Of a DNA stretch of 64,000 bases, positions 1 to 9,589 are shown one piece after another. The notes beneath the pieces are model-generated. The model was given only the letters and a program-made list of their open reading frames with translations. It had not been told where the DNA came from and ran no database searches. Positions within the stretch are counted from its first letter, which is position 1, and every line of letters begins with the position of its first letter. Source of the DNA: Paenibacillus amylolyticus (GTDB lineage: Bacteria > Bacillota > Bacilli > Paenibacillales > Paenibacillaceae); NCBI RefSeq assembly GCF_029689945.1, contig NZ_CP121451.1:4836001-4900000 (forward strand), read 5' to 3'. The position numbers and the translations under genes are program-made.

Positions 1-18
1 ATGGGGTGTTTGTTGCTC

Positions 19-906
19 CTATTCCTTGACTGCTCCGAGCATCATTCCCGAGATAAAGTATCTCTGAACGATGGGATAGATCAGTACGATAGGTAATGTG
101 GTTATGACGATGGTGGCCAACTGCACGCCCTTCGTCGTTGTTTCAATTACAGCCGAACCCCCGACATTTTGCATGGATTGGGTCTGCGACTGCACGATAA
201 TCTCATACAGCATCATCTGAAGTGGATACAATGATTGATCGGTAATGTATAGCTTGGTTGTCATGAAGTCGTTCCACTGCCCCACTCCATTAAATAGCGC
301 AATTGTAGCCATGGCAGGCATGGAGAGTGGAATGAAGATTTTGAGGAAAATATGCCAATCCCCTGCACCGTCAATCTTCGCCGACTCTTCGAGGGAATCC
401 GGTACGTTACGGAAGAAATTCATGAGAATCACGACATCATAGAAGCTGAACAACGCCGGAATAATGTACACCCAGAAGCTGTTAAGCAAGCCGAGTGATT
501 TGATCAACAGATAGGTCGGAATCATGCCTCCCGAGAAAAACATGGTAATAACACCCATGGCAACGTATAATTTGCGGCCTCTTATGTACTTTTTGCTCAG
601 ACCATAGCCCACCATGGCACAAAAGAACACATGTGTAACCACACCAATCGTTGTTTTGGATACCGATATGAAGAAGGCCTGCCAGATGCCCTGATCATTG
701 AATACCGCTCTGTAATTCTCCAGCGAGAATTCCGGTGACCAGAAGATGAACCCACCTTCCGCCAACGCTTTCCCCGAGCTAAAGGAAGAGATGATGACAT
801 TCCAGAGAGGAACCAGAATAACGACCGTACAGATGATTAACAAAATGATGTTTAAGGTATCAAAGATCCGACTATCCAGATCTTCTTTTGCCACCTTTCC
901 ATTCAC
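19..906 (-). CDS. Carbohydrate ABC transporter permease, LplC/YtcP (MalG-like) type
   Basis: Inner-membrane subunit of a CUT1-class sugar importer. The 295-residue protein has about six hydrophobic segments. The permease EAA loop lies at roughly residues 174-195 (EESAKIDGAGDWHIFLKIF), which docks onto the shared ATPase. Length and the GVQLATIVITTLP-like C-terminal region fit the LplC/YtcP group, whose partners are LplB permeases and a large lipoprotein binding protein. It lies 16 bp after the LplB-type gene in one operon under the LacI repressor upstream. The binding protein is probably just beyond the left edge of the window. The substrate cannot be read from sequence; an oligosaccharide or uronide is likely for the family. 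Confidence 0.9.
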   Translation of the reverse strand: MNGKVAKEDLDSRIFDTLNIILLIICTVVILVPLWNVIISSFSSGKALAEGGFIFWSPEFSLENYRAVFNDQGIWQAFFISVSKTTIGVVTHVFFCAMVGYGLSKKYIRGRKLYVAMGVITMFFSGGMIPTYLLIKSLGLLNSFWVYIIPALFSFYDVVILMNFFRNVPDSLEESAKIDGAGDWHIFLKIFIPLSMPAMATIALFNGVGQWNDFMTTKLYITDQSLYPLQMMLYEIIVQSQTQSMQNVGGSAVIETTTKGVQLATIVITTLPIVLIYPIVQRYFISGMMLGAVKE

Positions 907-922
907 GCGGGATGCCTCCTTC

Positions 923-1912
923 TTACAACACAGATTGATTATCGTTTAATTTGCTTGTGATTTTGTTCGCCGTGACGAGCAGAATGACAGAGATGATCGA
1001 GACACCCAAGCCAACGGCCGTGGCATAAGAAAAGTCTCCCTGCGACATCCCCATACGATAGACGTATGAGTTAATGACTTCCGCTTTGTCGCGGTTTTGG
1101 GAATTCATGAGAACCAGGGTCTGATCCAGATTCGACCCCAATAAACCGCTTACAGTTAGAATCAGATTGAGGCTGATGATGGAGCGCATATTAGGTAATG
1201 TGATATTCCAGATTTGTCTGAGACGGCTTGCTCCATCGATTTTGGCAGCTTCATAATACGTAGGATCAATCTTTGCCATGATCGCCAGATACAGAATCGT
1301 TCCCCAGCCTGCCTCTTTCCAGATATCCGATAAGGTAGCAATCCACCAATACTTGCCTGCATCCAGCAAAATGTTCTGCGGTTGCGAGATTACTCCCAGG
1401 CTAAGTAACAACTGATTAAATAAGCCCGTTGTTGAAAACCAGGTGATCAGCATTCCCCCAAGTACGATCCAGGACAAAAAGTGAGGTAAATATGAAACCG
1501 TTTGCACGAACTTCTTGAATCGTCCGCTGTTTAACTCATAGATCATGATCGCCAGAATAATGGGAATGACGAAGCCGATCCCCAGTTTCAGAAAACTGAT
1601 CCCGAGTGTATTCACGACTGCATCCCAGAAGTATTTGTCAGACAAGATGATTCTGAAATTGTCCAGTCCTACCCAGGGAGCCGTGGCCAGTGTATCAATG
1701 ACCGTGTAATTTTTGAAAGCAATTGTCAAACCGTAGATCGGGATATAACAGAAAATAATCATAAAGATAATGCCAGGGATAATCATCGATTGAATCTCCC
1801 ATTGTCTTCGATAATCCACTACGAATGCTTTGACCCGTTGTCCGACAGGCTTCTTTCCATTGGGATTTATCGTGTTTTTACCGGTTGATGGTTCTACGGC
1901 TAATTTATCCAC
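923..1912 (-). CDS. Carbohydrate ABC transporter permease, LplB type
   Basis: Partner permease of the downstream LplC-type subunit. It has multiple membrane spans and an EAA loop at about residues 221-235 (EAAKIDGASRLRQIW). The frame is open up to 2026, but I place the start at the GTG at 1912. A GGAGGGGAG ribosome site sits about 9 bases before it, the protein then begins at the usual family position (329 residues), and the stretch between 1912 and the upstream stop holds a palindromic operator that would otherwise be coding. This gives the sugar transporter its own promoter/operator separate from the repressor gene. Substrate unknown. Confidence 0.88.
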   Translation of the reverse strand: MDKLAVEPSTGKNTINPNGKKPVGQRVKAFVVDYRRQWEIQSMIIPGIIFMIIFCYIPIYGLTIAFKNYTVIDTLATAPWVGLDNFRIILSDKYFWDAVVNTLGISFLKLGIGFVIPIILAIMIYELNSGRFKKFVQTVSYLPHFLSWIVLGGMLITWFSTTGLFNQLLLSLGVISQPQNILLDAGKYWWIATLSDIWKEAGWGTILYLAIMAKIDPTYYEAAKIDGASRLRQIWNITLPNMRSIISLNLILTVSGLLGSNLDQTLVLMNSQNRDKAEVINSYVYRMGMSQGDFSYATAVGLGVSIISVILLVTANKITSKLNDNQSVL

Positions 1913-1944
1913 GTTCTTTTGCTCCCCTCCATCTTGTAATGACC

Positions 1945-1960
1945 ATAAAAACGTTTTTAT
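1945..1960. promoter_or_regulatory. LacI-family operator before the permease operon
   Basis: A perfect 16-bp palindrome, ATAAAAACGTTTTTAT, with the central CG typical of LacI-family sites. It lies between the end of the repressor gene (2027) and the GTG start of the first permease. The same core is found upstream of the repressor gene at 3067-3084. Binding by the adjacent repressor is inferred from this pairing. Confidence 0.75.
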
Positions 1961-2026
1961 TTTTCGACACAAAATCCCCTTTGTTTGTACTTGTGTAAAA
2001 AAAGACCGGAGAAGCAGCTGAGTCAA

Positions 2027-3049
2027 CTATGTACGATAATCTTTCCGGTCGATCTTCACATGACTTGAACCTCGAACTACAAGCTCACCCGCCAATTTCT
2101 GTGCTGCCCCTTGTTCTTTCTCCTTGATCATGCCCACCAGTTGATTGATGGCCAGGATACCCTGTCTTGCAATTTGATTTCTTACCGTTGTGAGCGGTGG
2201 AGAAAAATACTGCGCGATATCAATATCGTCAAAACCCACCACGCTAACGTCTTGAGGCACTTCAAAGCCCTCTGACTTCAATGCATGCATACATCCAATG
2301 GCACTCAAGTCATTCCCTGCAAGAAATGCATCAGGCCGCTTGCCAGGGTGCAAGTGAAGAAAAGATTTGATCGCACTATACGTGCTTTCCTCCTCAAAAT
2401 ACCCCTGAATAATGTAATCATCATCGATTGGAAGCTGATATTCACGCAGGGCAGCCAGATAGCCATCTCTACGCTGCACACTGTCAAACATCGTGTCCAC
2501 ACCCGAAATATAAGCAATATTCTTGTGCCCCAGCCCAATTAAATACTTGGTAGCTTCGTAAGCCGCCACGTACGAGTCAAAAATGACACTTCCCATCGTA
2601 TCGCTCTGATAGACCCGATCCAGAAAAACAGCCTTGATCTTGTCTTTCTCCATGGCGACAATATCTTGCTCATCGATCCGAAGTTCTTCGTAGATAATGA
2701 CACCATCCACCCGCCGACCCAGAATATTACTCATAATAACGTGTTTATCCTTGGTCACAAATACATTCAAACCATACCCCAGACGATCACATTCACGAGA
2801 CATGGACTCGACCAGCTTGTAGAAATACGGGCCCGATACACTTGTGGTGAAAAAACCGAGCATTTTGGTTTGCCCGGACTTTAGCAGCTTGCCGTTCAGG
2901 TTGGGCACATAGTTTAAACGCTCTGCCACCTTGAGAACATGTGATTTCGTCTCCGGGTTCAGGACATCTACACCATTTAAAGCGTTGGAGACTGTAGATA
3001 TGGATACCCCGGCTTCCCTTGCTACATCTTTAATCGTTATTTTTGCCAT
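2027..3049 (-). CDS. LacI-family transcriptional repressor of the sugar permease operon
   Basis: 340 residues, normal LacI/GalR length. The N-terminal helix-turn-helix and hinge helix are clear (ITIKDVAREAGVSISTVSNA, residues 4-23), followed by a periplasmic-binding-protein-like effector domain ending in the usual GFDDIDIAQYFSPPLTTV segment. It lies directly upstream of, and in the same direction as, the two permeases. Matching palindromes sit before its own start and before the permeases, so it probably represses both itself and the transporter until a sugar effector binds. Effector unknown. The leading ATG follows a modest AAGGAACAAAACTT site. Confidence 0.9.
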   Translation of the reverse strand: MAKITIKDVAREAGVSISTVSNALNGVDVLNPETKSHVLKVAERLNYVPNLNGKLLKSGQTKMLGFFTTSVSGPYFYKLVESMSRECDRLGYGLNVFVTKDKHVIMSNILGRRVDGVIIYEELRIDEQDIVAMEKDKIKAVFLDRVYQSDTMGSVIFDSYVAAYEATKYLIGLGHKNIAYISGVDTMFDSVQRRDGYLAALREYQLPIDDDYIIQGYFEEESTYSAIKSFLHLHPGKRPDAFLAGNDLSAIGCMHALKSEGFEVPQDVSVVGFDDIDIAQYFSPPLTTVRNQIARQGILAINQLVGMIKEKEQGAAQKLAGELVVRGSSHVKIDRKDYRT

Positions 3050-3066
3050 AAGTTTTGTTCCTTTAC

Positions 3067-3111
3067 TATAAAAACGTTTTTATAATGTTTAAATTATCAT
3101 AAAACCGTTTT
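3067..3111. promoter_or_regulatory. Autoregulatory operators upstream of the LacI gene
   Basis: A perfect 18-bp palindrome, TATAAAAACGTTTTTATA (3067-3084), shares its core with the permease operator at 1945-1960. A second, weaker half-symmetric site, AAAACCGTTTT (3101-3111), follows. Their position just upstream of the repressor start suggests autoregulation. Repressor identity is inferred from adjacency. Confidence 0.7.
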
Positions 3112-3214
3112 CATGGCAACATTTTAATTTAGTAGTTAAAATTTTTCTTTTCAAGCGTAGCCCATATGCGTTAGAATCAAATGGAATATATCCCCATATG
3201 AAAGAGGTTATGGT

Positions 3215-3352
3215 ATGAAAAAATCATTCTTATTTCTGTTCACTGCCCTGGTTGTTGTAACTTCCTTCTCAGCCTATGCACCTGTGTCAAATGCCTCTGG
3301 CGATATTGGAGTCAGCCTGTTGTCTGATCGTCAAACAGGGGTAGTGAAATAA
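3215..3352 (+). CDS. Small secreted peptide precursor (45 residues)
   Basis: A 45-codon frame from ATG 3215, preceded by AAAGAGG at about 8 bases. The N-terminus is a textbook Sec signal (MKKSFLFLF then a hydrophobic core), with a plausible cleavage after AYA or SNA. Only about 17-25 residues remain after cleavage, ending GVVK. A strong hairpin follows the stop. Size and layout resemble Phr-type pro-peptides, which release a short C-terminal signal, but no Rap-type regulator gene is adjacent and the sequence matches no peptide I know. It could also be a small exported peptide of another kind. Confidence 0.6.
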   Translation: MKKSFLFLFTALVVVTSFSAYAPVSNASGDIGVSLLSDRQTGVVK

Positions 3353-3367
3353 AAATCGCTGGAACTA

Positions 3368-3411
3368 AGCAGGCGACCTCTTCGGATAACATCCGTAATG
3401 AGTCGCCTGCT
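3368..3411 (+). terminator. Hairpin terminator after the small peptide gene
   Basis: A 10-bp perfect stem, AGCAGGCGAC/GTCGCCTGCT (3368-3377 with 3402-3411), has a second internal hairpin CGGAT/ATCCG in its loop. It is followed by a T-rich stretch. It separates the peptide gene from the convergent DUF3817 gene and may act in both directions. Confidence 0.7.
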
Positions 3412-3453
3412 TTGATTCGTTTTCTATTACATTTTCCCTCTTATATTGAATGT

Positions 3454-3756
3454 TTACTTCCAATCTCTCTTTCGAAGATAGGATTCAAATACGAAGGTTC
3501 CAAATGGCAGAAGACCAGCCACTCCACCCATCAGCCAGCGCGTAATCTTCCACTTTTTGACCACAGCCAGATGCACTAGCGCAATAAGGTACAAAGGAAA
3601 TAAAATACCATGAATCATGCCCATAACGGCTACAGCAGAAGAAATATCTGCAAAATATTTCAGAGGCATAGCAATAAAAATCAACAGAAGTAAGGATACG
3701 CCCTCCCATATGCCCGCGATTCTGAATCGGCCTGTTACTGTCTTCATAACGTTCAT
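3454..3756 (-). CDS. DUF3817 integral membrane protein
   Basis: A 100-residue membrane protein with three hydrophobic segments. It carries the recognisable family pattern RFRIAGIWEGVSLLLL near the N-terminus, then MPLKYFA, and later HGILFPLYLIAL. The frame stays open further upstream to 3942, but family members begin a few residues before the RFRI motif, so I start at ATG 3756 (3747 is also possible). Function unknown for the family. It stands alone, convergent with the small secreted peptide gene and upstream (in its own direction) of nothing obvious. Confidence 0.75.
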   Translation of the reverse strand: MNVMKTVTGRFRIAGIWEGVSLLLLIFIAMPLKYFADISSAVAVMGMIHGILFPLYLIALVHLAVVKKWKITRWLMGGVAGLLPFGTFVFESYLRKRDWK

Positions 3757-3953
3757 TCTCACTTTTCCCGCCAATCGTTTGTGAAATATGTAACTTGTAA
3801 CATGATACGAGTACGTCACGCCATATCTTGGTACAGCGATGTCGTGCTGAGGCTCATCTTCAGTATAACGTATGAGTTTGACTCGAAAATGCTTCAAATT
3901 TGAATAATTATTGAATCCATAAAAAGCGAATCCCCACTTCAAATTTTATGGAT

Positions 3954-4922
3954 TCAAGTCGTCTCACGCTCAATTAGCTGGTATGTCAGCTGCTCTGTCT
4001 TTAACGCCGTTTTACCCAATACAGCCCACAATTGATGGAATGCCTGGGTCGCCTGCTCCGCGATTGGATTATGTATAGTTGTAATTCCAAGAACACGGGA
4101 AAGCTCGATATCATCAAACCCCACAATGGCAAGTTGCTCCGGCACCTGTATATTCCGTCTGCGCGCTTCACTCAGAATGCCAATCGCCGCATAGTCATTC
4201 GCACATAATACGGCCTGTGGAAGTTCTGACTCCTCTGCCATTCTACGCATCGCCTCTTCACCATCAGAGGAGCTAAATACGGAATATTGATATCCTTCAA
4301 TCCACACAGGTAACCCTCTACTCTTCATAAAAGTTTCATAAGCTTCACGGCGGCTCTGGGTATTCAGACTTTCAGCCCTGCCAAATGCATTGGCAATTCG
4401 GGTGTATCCTCTGGATACCAGATGCTCCAGAGCCAACTTATACCCTTCTGCCTGATCCATCGCGACAGATGGAATTTCGTCGCTTCCCATTCGTTGCCAG
4501 GAGACAATCGGCCCATATTCACAATATGCCTTCAGTTTGCGAGGGTCGTTAACACAAGCAATAATCACCAGCCCATCCACTCGTTTACTGCGCAGATCTT
4601 CAAATGCCTGCAACTCAATCTCGGGATCGCCACGGGATGTATAGATAATCGTCTGAAACCCAAAATCCATGGCTGTATCAATAAATTGATTCATGAATGT
4701 AAGAATGATCTCACCGGTGGTAGAGGTCACAATTCCAATCTGCTTTGTTTGCCCGGTAGATAACGATACCGCATTTCGATTGGGAATATAATTCAACTGT
4801 TTCATAATATCCGTTATGATCTGTCTTGCTTCATCACTAACATGCGGAGAATGATTAATCACGCGTGACACAGTTGCTTTTGAGTAACCGGACCGCTTCA
4901 TAATCTCATCAAACTTGGACAT
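3954..4922 (-). CDS. LacI-family repressor divergent from GH1 beta-glucosidase
   Basis: 322 residues from ATG 4922, chosen because AAAGGGG lies 6 bases before it. An upstream in-frame start would lack a ribosome site and extend the protein into a palindromic repeat. The helix-turn-helix region reads FDEIMKRSGYSKATVSRVIN, followed by a sugar-binding domain with the C-terminal GFDDIELSRVLGITTIHNP segment. It is transcribed away from the GH1 gene at 5265. A TGTAAC-CC-GTTACA operator lies exactly inside the GH1 promoter, making this the likely beta-glucoside-responsive repressor. The effector is inferred, not shown. Confidence 0.88.
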   Translation of the reverse strand: MSKFDEIMKRSGYSKATVSRVINHSPHVSDEARQIITDIMKQLNYIPNRNAVSLSTGQTKQIGIVTSTTGEIILTFMNQFIDTAMDFGFQTIIYTSRGDPEIELQAFEDLRSKRVDGLVIIACVNDPRKLKAYCEYGPIVSWQRMGSDEIPSVAMDQAEGYKLALEHLVSRGYTRIANAFGRAESLNTQSRREAYETFMKSRGLPVWIEGYQYSVFSSSDGEEAMRRMAEESELPQAVLCANDYAAIGILSEARRRNIQVPEQLAIVGFDDIELSRVLGITTIHNPIAEQATQAFHQLWAVLGKTALKTEQLTYQLIERETT

Positions 4923-4947
4923 CGGAGACCCCTTTCTTGCTAACGAA

Positions 4948-5138
4948 CGATATAAGTTCACTAAGATTATTTACACTGGCACTTCGATGACAGAACAACC
5001 TTCCGATCGCCGTTATCCCCAGATTTTTCGATTCCCTTTTCTAAATGTGAAAATCAGGGGATAAAGGCGACCGCTTCGCTTCTTCTGGTTATTTCTGTCC
5101 TCTCCGTTTTCGTGTAAATTTTAGTTGAACGTATATAG
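4948..5138. repeat. 190-bp palindromic (MITE- or REP-like) intergenic element
   Basis: Nearly the whole stretch folds back on itself. Left-arm blocks CGATATAAGTTC, TTTACAC, GACAGAACAACC, TCGCC.TTATCCCC and GATTTT are mirrored on the right as GATTTTC, GGGGATAA.GGCGA, GGTTATTTCTGTC, GTGTAAA and GAACGTATATAG. The arms meet around 5030-5048. There is no open reading frame. It sits in the space between the divergent LacI and GH1 genes, which is typical of dispersed non-autonomous elements. That it is repeated elsewhere in the genome is my inference; only one copy is visible here. Confidence 0.6.
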
Positions 5139-5176
5139 AATAATAGTATGCCTCAAATCTGGGTCAAAAGTAAAAC

Positions 5177-5205
5177 TTGACGTGTAACCCGTTACAACGT
5201 TTAAG
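5177..5205 (+). promoter_or_regulatory. GH1 promoter with embedded LacI-type operator
   Basis: A -35 box TTGACG (5177-5182) and a weak -10 TTTAAG (5200-5205) are exactly 17 bp apart. The spacer contains the inverted repeat TGTAAC-CC-GTTACA (5183-5196). A repressor bound there would block RNA polymerase directly. The likely binder is the divergent LacI protein. Confidence 0.65.
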
Positions 5206-5246
5206 CTTTTTTATGTCATACATGAATCATCTTCAATATAAATTAG

Positions 5247-6698
<1,452 letters not shown>

Positions 6699-6738
6699 GA
6701 TTTTTTAGCCAATATACATGTAACAGATACATTCGTCT

Positions 6739-6811
6739 ATCCCCCAGCAAATCACATGAAAACGTGTCGATTATACGATACCTTGGCATGTGTTCTGTGT
6801 GGGGGATTTTA
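6739..6811 (+). terminator. Terminator after the GH1 gene
   Basis: A long stem pairs ATCCCCCA (6739-6746) with TGGGGGAT (6800-6807) and CACATG with CATGTG inside it. It is followed by TTTATTT. It lies 40 bp after the GH1 stop. Confidence 0.65.
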
Positions 6812-6820
6812 TTTACAACA

Positions 6821-6839
6821 CCCGATGATAAACATCGGG
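6821..6839 (-). terminator. Terminator hairpin for the acetyltransferase genes
   Basis: The perfect hairpin CCCGATG-ATAAA-CATCGGG lies just beyond the stop at 6881. It is followed on the minus strand by a T-rich tract (TGTTGT). Confidence 0.5.
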
Positions 6840-6880
6840 CTTTGTCATTGGCTAAAATGCTATTCCTCACTATATCTTCT

Positions 6881-7480
6881 TTACATTACTACATCCCTGC
6901 TGTACTTGGTTTTATCTTCTTCTGTTATCTTGCGAATGACCCTGCACGGGTTACCCGCAGCAATCACACCAGAAGGTATACTTTTGGTTACTACACTCCC
7001 TGCTCCGATGATCGTATTATCTCCAATCGTCACACCGGCAAGAACGGTCACACCGCCACCGATCCACACATTATTCCCCACCGTGATCGGTCCAACAATC
7101 TCTAGACCTTCATTGCGCTGCTCAACATCAAAAGGGTGGCCCGCAGTGTAAAAGCCGCAATTGGGAGCAATAAAAACGTTATCTCCAAAACTAATTTTGC
7201 CGCCATCCAGCATGACAATATTATGATTGCTATAGAAGTTCTCACCAATTTCAATGTTATAACCATAATCACATACAAATGGCTGTTCCATCAGGAAACG
7301 ATCACCCGTTTTCCCGAGCAGTTTCCTAATTAACGCTTCTCGTTCATTGATCTTGCCTGGATGGAGCTGGTTATAGTCGTAACAAAGTCCTTTGGCATAC
7401 AATCGCTCTTCAATTAACTCTTGATCATAATTGGCATTATATAAAAGCCCTAATTGCGATCTCTCTTTTTCAGTCATCAT
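6881..7480 (-). CDS. Maltose/galactoside O-acetyltransferase (LacA/Maa/NodL family)
   Basis: 199 residues, the usual family length. An N-terminal mac domain (GLLYNANYDQELIEER, roughly residues 10-26) precedes a left-handed beta-helix of hexapeptide repeats such as IEIGENF, ISFGDNV and ITVGNNV. The catalytic histidine lies in FYTAGHPFD. These enzymes move acetyl from acetyl-CoA to the 6-hydroxyl of sugars, often as detoxification of non-metabolised sugar. A second, divergent copy of the same family precedes it in the same direction, 36 bp away. Exact sugar specificity cannot be told. Confidence 0.88.
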   Translation of the reverse strand: MMTEKERSQLGLLYNANYDQELIEERLYAKGLCYDYNQLHPGKINEREALIRKLLGKTGDRFLMEQPFVCDYGYNIEIGENFYSNHNIVMLDGGKISFGDNVFIAPNCGFYTAGHPFDVEQRNEGLEIVGPITVGNNVWIGGGVTVLAGVTIGDNTIIGAGSVVTKSIPSGVIAAGNPCRVIRKITEEDKTKYSRDVVM

Positions 7481-7515
7481 TGTCCAGCACTTCCCATCTT
7501 CGATCTATAAATGAA

Positions 7516-8082
7516 TTAAAGCTCGATCTCTCTAATGATTCTAGCAGGATTGCCGCCCACGATCATATGATCCGGTACATCCTTCGTAACCACAGACCCA
7601 GAAGCAATAACGACGTTATCCCCTATCGTAACCCCTGGATTAATAACGGCTCTACCACCGATCCACACATTATTTCCTATCGTGACTGGCTTGCCGTACT
7701 CTGCACCCGTATTACGTTCACGCGGATGGAGTGGATGAGTAGCCGTATAGATATGTACATCTGGCCCCATTAAGCAATAGTCTCCAATACGAACTTCACA
7801 CACATCTAATATCGTACAGTTAAAATTGGCATAAAAATGGTTGCCTACATGAATGTTATATCCATAATCCACATGGAGATTAGGTTCCATACTCAAGTGT
7901 TCCCCAGTAGAACCCAACAATTCCTTTAATAGTTTGATGCGAAGCTCACCGTCTGTTTCGGTGGTTTGATTGAATGTCCGCGTCATTTTCCTTGCGTATT
8001 CTCTGTCTTGAGACAATTCCAGATCCGAAGCCATATACAACTCGCCATCCAGCATTTTTTGTTTTTCGGTCTTTGTGGTCAT
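7516..8082 (-). CDS. Sugar O-acetyltransferase (hexapeptide repeat), paralogue of the neighbour
   Basis: 188 residues from ATG 8082, chosen because AGGGAGCGG precedes it and family members begin with the [13 protein letters not shown] mac segment. Hexapeptide turns follow (IHVGNHF, VRIGDYC, VTIGNNV), with the active-site region [10 protein letters not shown]. It shares domain order with the gene directly downstream but has clearly diverged, so the pair is an old tandem duplication. Likely acetylates a sugar or sugar derivative; the acceptor is not known. Confidence 0.87.
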   Translation of the reverse strand: MTTKTEKQKMLDGELYMASDLELSQDREYARKMTRTFNQTTETDGELRIKLLKELLGSTGEHLSMEPNLHVDYGYNIHVGNHFYANFNCTILDVCEVRIGDYCLMGPDVHIYTATHPLHPRERNTGAEYGKPVTIGNNVWIGGRAVINPGVTIGDNVVIASGSVVTKDVPDHMIVGGNPARIIREIEL

Positions 8083-8231
8083 GATCACCGCTCCCTTGAT
8101 ACACATCATATATTCCGACATTAGATAATACTTTTTAAAACTCTTTTAATTATATAGATTACGATAAATAAAGCAAGTCCTGCTCTTGATAAAAATAGTT
8201 TATACTACTCTCGCGAACTCTCATAAATAAC

Positions 8232-8274
8232 AAAAAAACCTCTACATCCAATTAAATATTGGAATGCAGAGGTT
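8232..8274 (-). terminator. Terminator after the PbuE-like MFS gene
   Basis: Stem AACCTCT.CAT.CCAAT pairs with ATTGGAATG.AGAGGTT. On the minus strand a run of seven T follows. It lies 27 bp past the stop at 8301. Confidence 0.8.
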
Positions 8275-8300
8275 CAAGCTATTTGTCTAATGTCTTTATT

Positions 8301-9464
8301 CTAAGCAACCGCCTGAACGCTTTTTTCCTTCACACTAATGGCGTAAATGGCAGAAACCAAACCAAGCAAAATCAGTACAGAACCAACCCATCCGGTGTTC
8401 AGAATTGATGAATGATCAATCACCAACCCACCGATATAGGTACCCAGTGCAATACCCGCATGGGCTATACCGGAATTCGTGCTAATCAGCGTTTCGGCTG
8501 TTTCCGGCGAAGTTTTGATAATGAGACTATTTTGTACAGGCGTTACGGTCCAACTAAGTGCACTCCATATGCTTAACAACAGCAAGAAGGCAATCAAAGG
8601 TAATCCTACGCTGAACGGAATGACAGCCATACTCACAATAAAGGGAATGAGCACAATCACAATGGCTTTAGCGGGGTGCAAACGGTCGGATAACATGCCC
8701 CCGATGCCTCCCCCTGCAACAGCAGCGATCCCGAACATCATGTAGATAAAGGTAACCATCGTCGCGCTGGCTCCCAGTGTCTCTTGCAGAAATGGTGTGA
8801 AATACGCATACAACGTCAGGTGACCCGCCAGAACAAGCAAAGTTGTAGCATGGATCGCCAACATTTTGGGATTCCACAGCGCCGTAAGCTGTTTCTTCAG
8901 GGATACTGCCGGAATTGGCTGCACACGATCCATAGCAATCCAGATGGCGACCATCACCACTGCAGTCAGAATAGCAATCAGCATAAACACCTCTCGCCAG
9001 CCTGCCAAATTGCCTACAAAGATACCCAGTGGTACACCCAGAATAAGAGATGCACTGCCTCCCATGGTAATGGTCCCCACGGCTCGCCCTTTATATTGCG
9101 GTTCCACAATGCGTGCTGCAAGGGTCAGGGAGAGCACAAAAATAAGTGAGCCCGTCGCGGCTCCGAGCGCTCTACCCGCCATCAGCATATAAAAGCTGGT
9201 ACTGAATGCAGAGATCAGATTACTGATCAGAAAAACAAAGAGCGTACACATATATACCTTTTTGCGTTCGTATCTGGCTGTCATATTTAACAAAATGGGC
9301 GCAGACAACGCATAGACAAGTGAGAAAATGGAAATTAAATACCCGGCCTTCGCCAGGGATAAATGAAGATCTGTAGCAATCAGGTCCAGAATGCCGCCCA
9401 AGATCAGTTCAACGGTTCCGACCACAAATGCTGCGATGGCAAGCACATATACTTTTTTATTCAT
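8301..9464 (-). CDS. MFS efflux transporter, PbuE/DHA1-like
   Basis: 387 residues from ATG 9464 (GAGGAGG 7 bases upstream); twelve hydrophobic segments. Length and motifs such as VGTVELILGGIL near the N-terminus, RALGAAT in TM4 and GHLTLYAYFTPFL around TM7 resemble B. subtilis PbuE, a purine base and nucleoside efflux pump. Related DHA1 pumps export sugars or drugs, so the substrate is uncertain. It has its own promoter (9495-9523) carrying a palindrome. A TrmB-type regulator gene lies directly upstream in the same direction and is its most likely controller. Confidence 0.85.
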   Translation of the reverse strand: MNKKVYVLAIAAFVVGTVELILGGILDLIATDLHLSLAKAGYLISIFSLVYALSAPILLNMTARYERKKVYMCTLFVFLISNLISAFSTSFYMLMAGRALGAATGSLIFVLSLTLAARIVEPQYKGRAVGTITMGGSASLILGVPLGIFVGNLAGWREVFMLIAILTAVVMVAIWIAMDRVQPIPAVSLKKQLTALWNPKMLAIHATTLLVLAGHLTLYAYFTPFLQETLGASATMVTFIYMMFGIAAVAGGGIGGMLSDRLHPAKAIVIVLIPFIVSMAVIPFSVGLPLIAFLLLLSIWSALSWTVTPVQNSLIIKTSPETAETLISTNSGIAHAGIALGTYIGGLVIDHSSILNTGWVGSVLILLGLVSAIYAISVKEKSVQAVA

Positions 9465-9494
9465 TGTGAATCCTCCTCGAAAGTTACAACTACG

Positions 9495-9524
9495 ATAGTA
9501 ACCTATAAAATTGAAAGTTTCAAT
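9495..9524 (-). promoter_or_regulatory. MFS promoter overlapped by a palindrome
   Basis: On the minus strand, TTGAAA (9518-9523) and TACTAT (9495-9500) are 17 bp apart. The -35 region lies inside the 15-bp palindrome ATTGAAA-G-TTTCAAT (9510-9524). This is a plausible operator for the adjacent TrmB-type protein. Confidence 0.6.
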
Positions 9525-9562
9525 AGTTATTTTCATTATTTTTCAAACAAAGATATAACAAA

Positions 9563-9589
9563 AAAACTATTCTCCAAGAGAATAGTTTT
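9563..9589 (-). terminator. Terminator overlapping the trmB-like stop codon
   Basis: A perfect 12-bp stem, AAAACTATTCTC/GAGAATAGTTTT, with a 3-base loop. Its right arm includes the stop codon of the TrmB-type gene. A T-run follows on the minus strand. It insulates the regulator from the MFS gene. Confidence 0.75.
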
